Source: Amorphochlora amoebiformis (taxonomy: Eukaryota > Cercozoa > Chlorarachniophyceae). Taken from it: a DNA stretch of 64,000 nucleotides. Below are positions 59,433 through 64,000 of this stretch, piece by piece (position 1 is the stretch's first letter; the number at the start of each line of letters is the position of its first letter). Below the pieces are notes generated by a model that was not told the DNA's origin, did not search any database, and worked only from the letters and a program-made list of their open reading frames with translations. The stretch lies in NCBI GenBank assembly GCA_054601695.1, contig BAAHQB010000041.1, positions 620,001 through 684,000 of the forward strand, given 5' to 3'. Position numbers and translations under genes: made by a program.

Positions 59433-59471
<39 letters not shown>

Positions 59472-60497
59472 GTATGTATAATACATATGTGGACACCTCT
59501 GATGAGTATATGAGAGATTTAATTTACAAGTGGTTTCCGTATATGTAAATATAGATATGTATTACAGGTTATCTAAAATATATATATAAATATGTAGGTA
59601 TATAATATGTATACATATATATATAAACATACATTCGCACTTACATGTGTGTCTGTATATGTATATATATTTGTATAAATATATATATTATATATACATA
59701 TATATATATATATATGTAAATTTATCGTATGTGTGTAGAAACTCGATACAATACATATATACATATATATATATATGTATATATATATACATACATAATA
59801 CACATGTACATATATAATACATATATATCTAAATATGGTACATAATAATATATATATATATATATATATATTGTAGTTAATATTTATTCTTTCGTAACTG
59901 CTATGATCACAATTTAGGCGTGCTATGGACAATGGCTAACTTTCTTTCCGCTCACGCCACAGAAGTATATATATATAATTAATTATACATATTATACATA
60001 TATATGTATTGTGATTATATTTATATATATGTATATATATACATATGGCTAACTTTCTTTCCGCTCACGCCACAGAAGTATATATATATAATTAATTATA
60101 CATATTATACATATATATATGTATTGTGATTATATTTATATATATGTATATATATACATATGGCTAACTTTCTTTCCGCTCACGCCACAGAAGTATATAT
60201 ATATAATTAATTATACATATTATGCGTATATATGTATTGTGATTATATTTACATACATGTACACATATATGCATTACATATGTACATAATATACACATAG
60301 GATATATATGTATTACCATATGTATATTACTACACATATACATACATATATATATATATATACATAAATGTATTACATTTACACATACATATATATATAC
60401 ACATATATATGTATGTATAATATAGATGTAGCATGTATATTACTATATGTATACAAACGTCTATATACATATACATAATGCATACATATATTATTTT

Positions 60498-60535
<38 letters not shown>

Positions 60536-60550
60536 TCTTACGTGCATATA

Positions 60551-60610
<60 letters not shown>

Positions 60611-60690
60611 GCGCAGTTAATTAGATTAGAATAATTGATATAAACATGACATCCTTTACATGGTATTACATATATGCACACAAAATATAT

Positions 60691-60732
<42 letters not shown>

Positions 60733-60821
60733 ATATATATACATACATATATATATATATATAAACATGACATCCTTTACATGGTATTACATATATGCAC
60801 ACAAAATATATTCAAATATAT

Positions 60822-60858
<37 letters not shown>

Positions 60859-60911
60859 GTATAAACATGACATCCTTTACATGGTATTACATATATGCAC
60901 ACAAAATATAT

Positions 60912-60951
<40 letters not shown>

Positions 60952-61018
60952 TATATAATATATATATATGTATAAACACAACATCATTTATATGTTTTTT
61001 CAATATATGCACCCAAAC

Positions 61019-61063
<45 letters not shown>

Positions 61064-61681
61064 CATAAAGATATATACATAATAAAATTCATATATTACA
61101 CACATGTTATATATATATTATATAACGCCTTTCGAACGTAAAACATTTAGTATACATATTTTACACATAAACAAAACTAATATACATCATATGTATTCAG
61201 CATCTAGGCATGTCTGTAGGGTTTCCGTTAACTCAGACATGTATCCTCGTAAACGCACTTTGGGGAATTTTATTCTTTAGAGAGATTGACCTCAAGGAGT
61301 CTGAGGTACGAATATGGTTATTATATCTAGGCATGTAATAGTTCTCATACTGTGTAATATTGTAGCTTCATCGATCGATGTATATATATATATATTTATA
61401 TATATATACACATATAATATATATATATATGTATATATATTATATGTATATATATATCTATATATATATATATATATATGTATATTTTATATATATTTGT
61501 GTGGAGTTTAAATTTTCAAGTTAAGTCAACTGCAATTCTGACAATATGACTCAGTCTGGACAATATCACTCAGTCTATCATATACAGGATATATTATTAT
61601 TATTATTAGGTTTTGGCAAAGTTCTTGCTTGCTTTGGTATCCATTATTGCAGGGGCAGCATTACTTACTCAGGCCGGGTAA
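52636..61681 (+). CDS. TMEM144-like multi-pass membrane carrier (5' partial)
   Basis: TMEM144 proteins are putative sugar/metabolite carriers of the drug/metabolite transporter fold. Exons: 52636-52692, 53006-53034, 53082-53307, 53676-53720, 55243-55292, 55587-55649, 56002-56065, 57045-57129, 57394-57438, 57711-57777, 58048-58078, 59918-59964, 61201-61305, 61610-61681 (stop). Together ~328 residues against 345 in human; the first exon was not found. Recognisable family blocks: [19 protein letters not shown] (family LLFGSNFVPLKKFDTGDG), [99 protein letters not shown] and the C-terminal helix [16 protein letters not shown]. About ten hydrophobic helices are expected. Several exon edges are copied tandemly in the adjoining introns. 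Confidence 0.88.
53860..54810 (+). repeat. ~58-bp minisatellite in a TMEM144-like gene intron
   Basis: Fifteen or so diverged units contain CATGTACA(T/C)GTGTTTACACGG, ACAGTATACATGCTCTAACA and GGTCATAAACACC. It lies in the intron 53721-55242. It is not AT-dinucleotide sequence and shows no exon match. Confidence 0.85.
56045..56520 (+). repeat. Five tandem copies of a TMEM144-like exon end plus donor
   Basis: The end of exon 56002-56065 (LGLIG) and its GTAA donor are repeated at about 56147, 56242, 56338 and 56458. Each copy carries GG(G/A)TCT(CTT)GGGCTTATTGGTAA, then ATGAACAAATCTCTCTACAT and TTACATGTATTAC, then (TA)n. The copies lack acceptors, so they can act only as decoy donors. Confidence 0.88.
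56707..57075 (+). repeat. Four tandem copies of a TMEM144-like acceptor plus exon start
   Basis: TATGTCAG followed by GTGCAGTAGG(G/A)GTCGCTG and TTATAGCCGGGATAT occurs at ~56707, 56803, 56910 and 57040. Only the last continues into the full exon (57045-57129). The first three break off into (TA)n or unrelated sequence. Confidence 0.88.
57508..57712 (+). repeat. 25-bp minisatellite of repeated branch-point/acceptor sequence
   Basis: Eight or so units of TTTTACCCTCTAATACTAAG plus (A/C)TCCC. Each has a pyrimidine run, a TAATACTAA branch-point-like core and an AAG acceptor. The final unit is the acceptor of the TMEM144-like exon 57711-57777. Confidence 0.88.
58084..59168 (+). repeat. 1.1-kb pyrimidine (CT)n tract in a TMEM144-like intron
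   Basis: Nearly pure CT/TC with TTTC, CCCC and TTTT interruptions; the complement is GA. It lies wholly in the intron after exon 58048-58078. Very long serine/leucine or arginine/glutamate frames across it are low-complexity artefacts. Confidence 0.9.
59930..60200 (+). repeat. Three copies of a TMEM144-like exon end in a ~115-bp tandem repeat
   Basis: ATGGCTAACTTTCTTTCCGC, TCACGCCACAGAA and the GTATAT donor occur at 59932, 60045 and 60160, each followed by the same AATTAATTATACATATTATA and (TA)n spacer. The first copy is the end of exon 59918-59964 ([11 protein letters not shown]). Confidence 0.9.
60640..61020 (+). repeat. Four-copy ~105-bp tandem repeat
   Basis: AACATGACATCCTTTACATG, GTATTACATATATGCACAC and AAAATATATACAAATA recur at ~60644, 60764, 60866 and, diverged, 60975, spaced by (TA)n. 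It lies in the TMEM144-like intron 59965-61200. No exon match found. Confidence 0.85.
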
Positions 61682-62205
61682 TCTGTAGATCTTGAGGTGT
61701 ATTTAGTTATACGGCGTATACACCTAGCTGGCAAAGTTTTAATCGATACAGTCGATATCTAGTCAATGTTGAACCTCGATCAATGAATGTACTGATTAAA
61801 CTAGTTCAACATAGCTTCCATAATGAACATTCAACGTAGTTGTCATATTTAGTATTATACATACGTGAAGTTCAACTGTCTGGAGTGTACTATATAGAGT
61901 CTAGAAAATGAACATAAATTTGAACTAATTTCAACAAATTTGATCTGTACAAGTCGATTTCTCCTTTCGAAACTTAGTATAATGACACTGTGGCAGTCTA
62001 GCTAGCACACTACTGGTGTCGGCTGGCGATATGAATACGACCGTAGAGCAAAAGAACGAGGAGTTTCGATTATCATATGGCGCATGCGTGGTTGAGAGCG
62101 TCGTAGAGTACGTAAGGTCGCGCCGTGGTGAGCAAGATTGAGAAGGAAAAAGACTACAGTAGGATAGCCACCTGGAGGGGAAGAATGTTAAGATAATGTG
62201 TGTGG
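61682..62205. other. Convergent intergenic block, CTAG-enriched
   Basis: Follows the TMEM144-like stop and faces the 3' end of a minus-strand gene. About six CTAG words in the first 350 bp, no (TA)n, and repeated TTCAAC/GTTGAA words (GTTCAACATAG, ACATTCAACG, GAAGTTCAACTG). No exon recognised. Confidence 0.5.
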
Positions 62206-62361
62206 ATGTGACGAGTGTATATTAGAGAAGTTAATATACTTTTTCCATACATACACATAGTATATATACATATATATATATATATATACATATATGCCCA
62301 TCATAAAGGAAAGATAGCTCTCATTACCAGACAGAATTATCTTGGAATATTCCTCTCAGGG

Positions 62362-62479
62362 TTAAGAATCATTGAACGCGTTGTACTGAGGCCATAGGTT
62401 ACTTCGCACATTATCCGGCAGCTGGAGCCAGGCCCGCGCTATCGCAGCCTAAAATATAAACATATGTAATTGCGTACTA

Positions 62480-62515
<36 letters not shown>

Positions 62516-62612
62516 CTAATAACGCCCTTTACGTCATACGTGAAACTATACATGTACACGCACTCGTACATCTACATAGCTACATTTATCTATATACATA
62601 TATATATATATA

Positions 62613-62663
<51 letters not shown>

Positions 62664-62845
62664 TACATATGGATATGTACATTTATTTATATGATATTTT
62701 ACAAAATTCGTTATTAGCTGTATGGTTAGTATGTACGTACATACTGAAATATACATTAACATTCATATATAAACTATATATCTATTGCTGTGTAAATGTC
62801 TATTTACAAACATGTACGTTAAATACACCCATCTATATATATATC

Positions 62846-62880
<35 letters not shown>

Positions 62881-62982
62881 GTACATATATACATGTAATA
62901 TATAAGTAAATATATGTTATAGGGGTACCTGAAGCTTGGTATTATGAATGATGTTTGTATCACGGTTAAGAGACGAATCAAA
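62362..62982 (-). CDS. Last two exons of an unidentified minus-strand gene (5' part outside the window or unread)
   Basis: Exon 62929-62982 ([16 protein letters not shown], phase 0) and terminal exon 62362-62448 ([20 protein letters not shown], stop TAA at 62364-62362) phase together. Both have good AG and GTAC borders. I recognise no family. The plus-strand reading of the first exon ([11 protein letters not shown]) is also open, but the minus reading joins the terminal exon. Sequence to 64000 is almost entirely (TA)n, with no further exon found. Confidence 0.5.
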
Positions 62983-63254
62983 CTAAATGTATGTATATAT
63001 ATATATATATATGTGTATATATATATGTATATATAATATAAACGTGTACATTATATGCATATATGTGTATGTATACGTAAATATAATATAATATATAATA
63101 TATATATATTTATATTTATGTGTATATTACATATACATAGTCTTATTCTTTGATATATATGTGCGTGTACATGTATATGATATGCACCCGTGGACATGTA
63201 TGCGCATTTACACATGGATATGCATACATATATACATTTATATATATGTATTTT

Positions 63255-63307
<53 letters not shown>

Positions 63308-63322
63308 TGATATATATATACA

Positions 63323-63375
<53 letters not shown>

Positions 63376-63520
63376 CTATATATCCACATATATATACACA
63401 TATACATGTATGTAATTTAAGATGTTTATTTCGACTATTTCATGTGTATATATCTATACTAGACGTACTATATACACACACATATATATATATATTATAT
63501 ATATATATATATAATGCATG

Positions 63521-63560
<40 letters not shown>

Positions 63561-63658
63561 CATACATATATATAATATGTAACTAAGCAAGGTAGTAATG
63601 AATGTACACATATACAATATGTATGCACACACACATACACCCACATATATATATATAC

Positions 63659-63689
<31 letters not shown>

Positions 63690-63729
63690 AATTTATGAAT
63701 AAATTAGAATGTTCTGCCTTAAATTTATA

Positions 63730-63767
<38 letters not shown>

Positions 63768-63922
63768 AATATATATTTATATATACATCATGTTATATGT
63801 ACATAATGTATATATACACATAACAACGTATACATGTTCTAGTAAATTTATATACATATGTTCATGTAAACACATGTAACAATAAATATATATTATGCAC
63901 AATTATATACATATATATATAT

Positions 63923-63964
<42 letters not shown>

Positions 63965-64000
63965 TATATATCTACATAACGGACTACCCGAACAGTGCGC

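Noticed and set aside
62040-62140. Possible tRNA or structured RNA in a GC-richer patch
   Set aside because: I could not fold a cloverleaf or find A/B box promoter elements by eye.

Overview
This is eukaryotic nuclear DNA. Nothing in it is bacterial. Most of its length is (TA)n microsatellite lying inside spliceosomal introns. The genes are chains of very short exons (12 to about 360 nt, typically 40-110) with GT-AG borders and a few probable GC-AG borders. Reading frame is kept across dozens of junctions I phased by hand. I cannot name the organism. A nuclear RsuA/RluB-type pseudouridine synthase, TTAGGG telomere-type repeats, a BET protein with an NET domain and a TMEM144-like carrier fit a protist or alga better than an animal or fungus, but that is inference.

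Layout, left to right: phosducin-like protein (+, 346-7036); L-2-hydroxyglutarate dehydrogenase (-, 7632-16876, 19 exons, complete); a 150-bp divergent promoter; organellar-type pseudouridine synthase (+, 17027-21110, 12 exons, complete); NAP/SET-family histone chaperone (-, 22926-27758, 17 exons); divergent promoter; coiled-coil/leucine-rich-repeat protein (+, 28083-29534); BET-like double-bromodomain chromatin protein (+, 30363-39811, about 33 exons); PhyH-superfamily oxygenase-like gene (-, 40257-46924, with probable 5' exons up to 50318); divergent promoter; small single-pass membrane protein (+, 50678-51794); TMEM144-like membrane carrier (+, 52636-61681, first exon not found); and the last two exons of a minus-strand gene (62362-62982) that enters from the right. 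The genes are housekeeping in character, with two chromatin factors near each other (NAP and BET), and do not form a pathway. Strands mostly alternate, so four gene pairs converge and three diverge.

The most unusual content is between the exons. (1) Many introns carry echoes: tandem or nearby copies of an exon edge plus its splice site, spaced by (TA)n. In places these have grown into minisatellites made of repeated donors or acceptors. (2) TTAGGG/CCCTAA arrays sit inside introns and carry a shared ~85-bp element always in one polarity relative to the telomeric repeat. (3) All four convergent intergenic spaces hold a microsatellite-poor block enriched in the word CTAG. (4) The PhyH-like protein has H-Q-G where the family has H-x-D, the substitution known from Fe/2-oxoglutarate halogenases. 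(5) The BET protein adds a RanBP2-type zinc finger, AT-hooks and two Tudor-like segments to its two bromodomains and NET domain.
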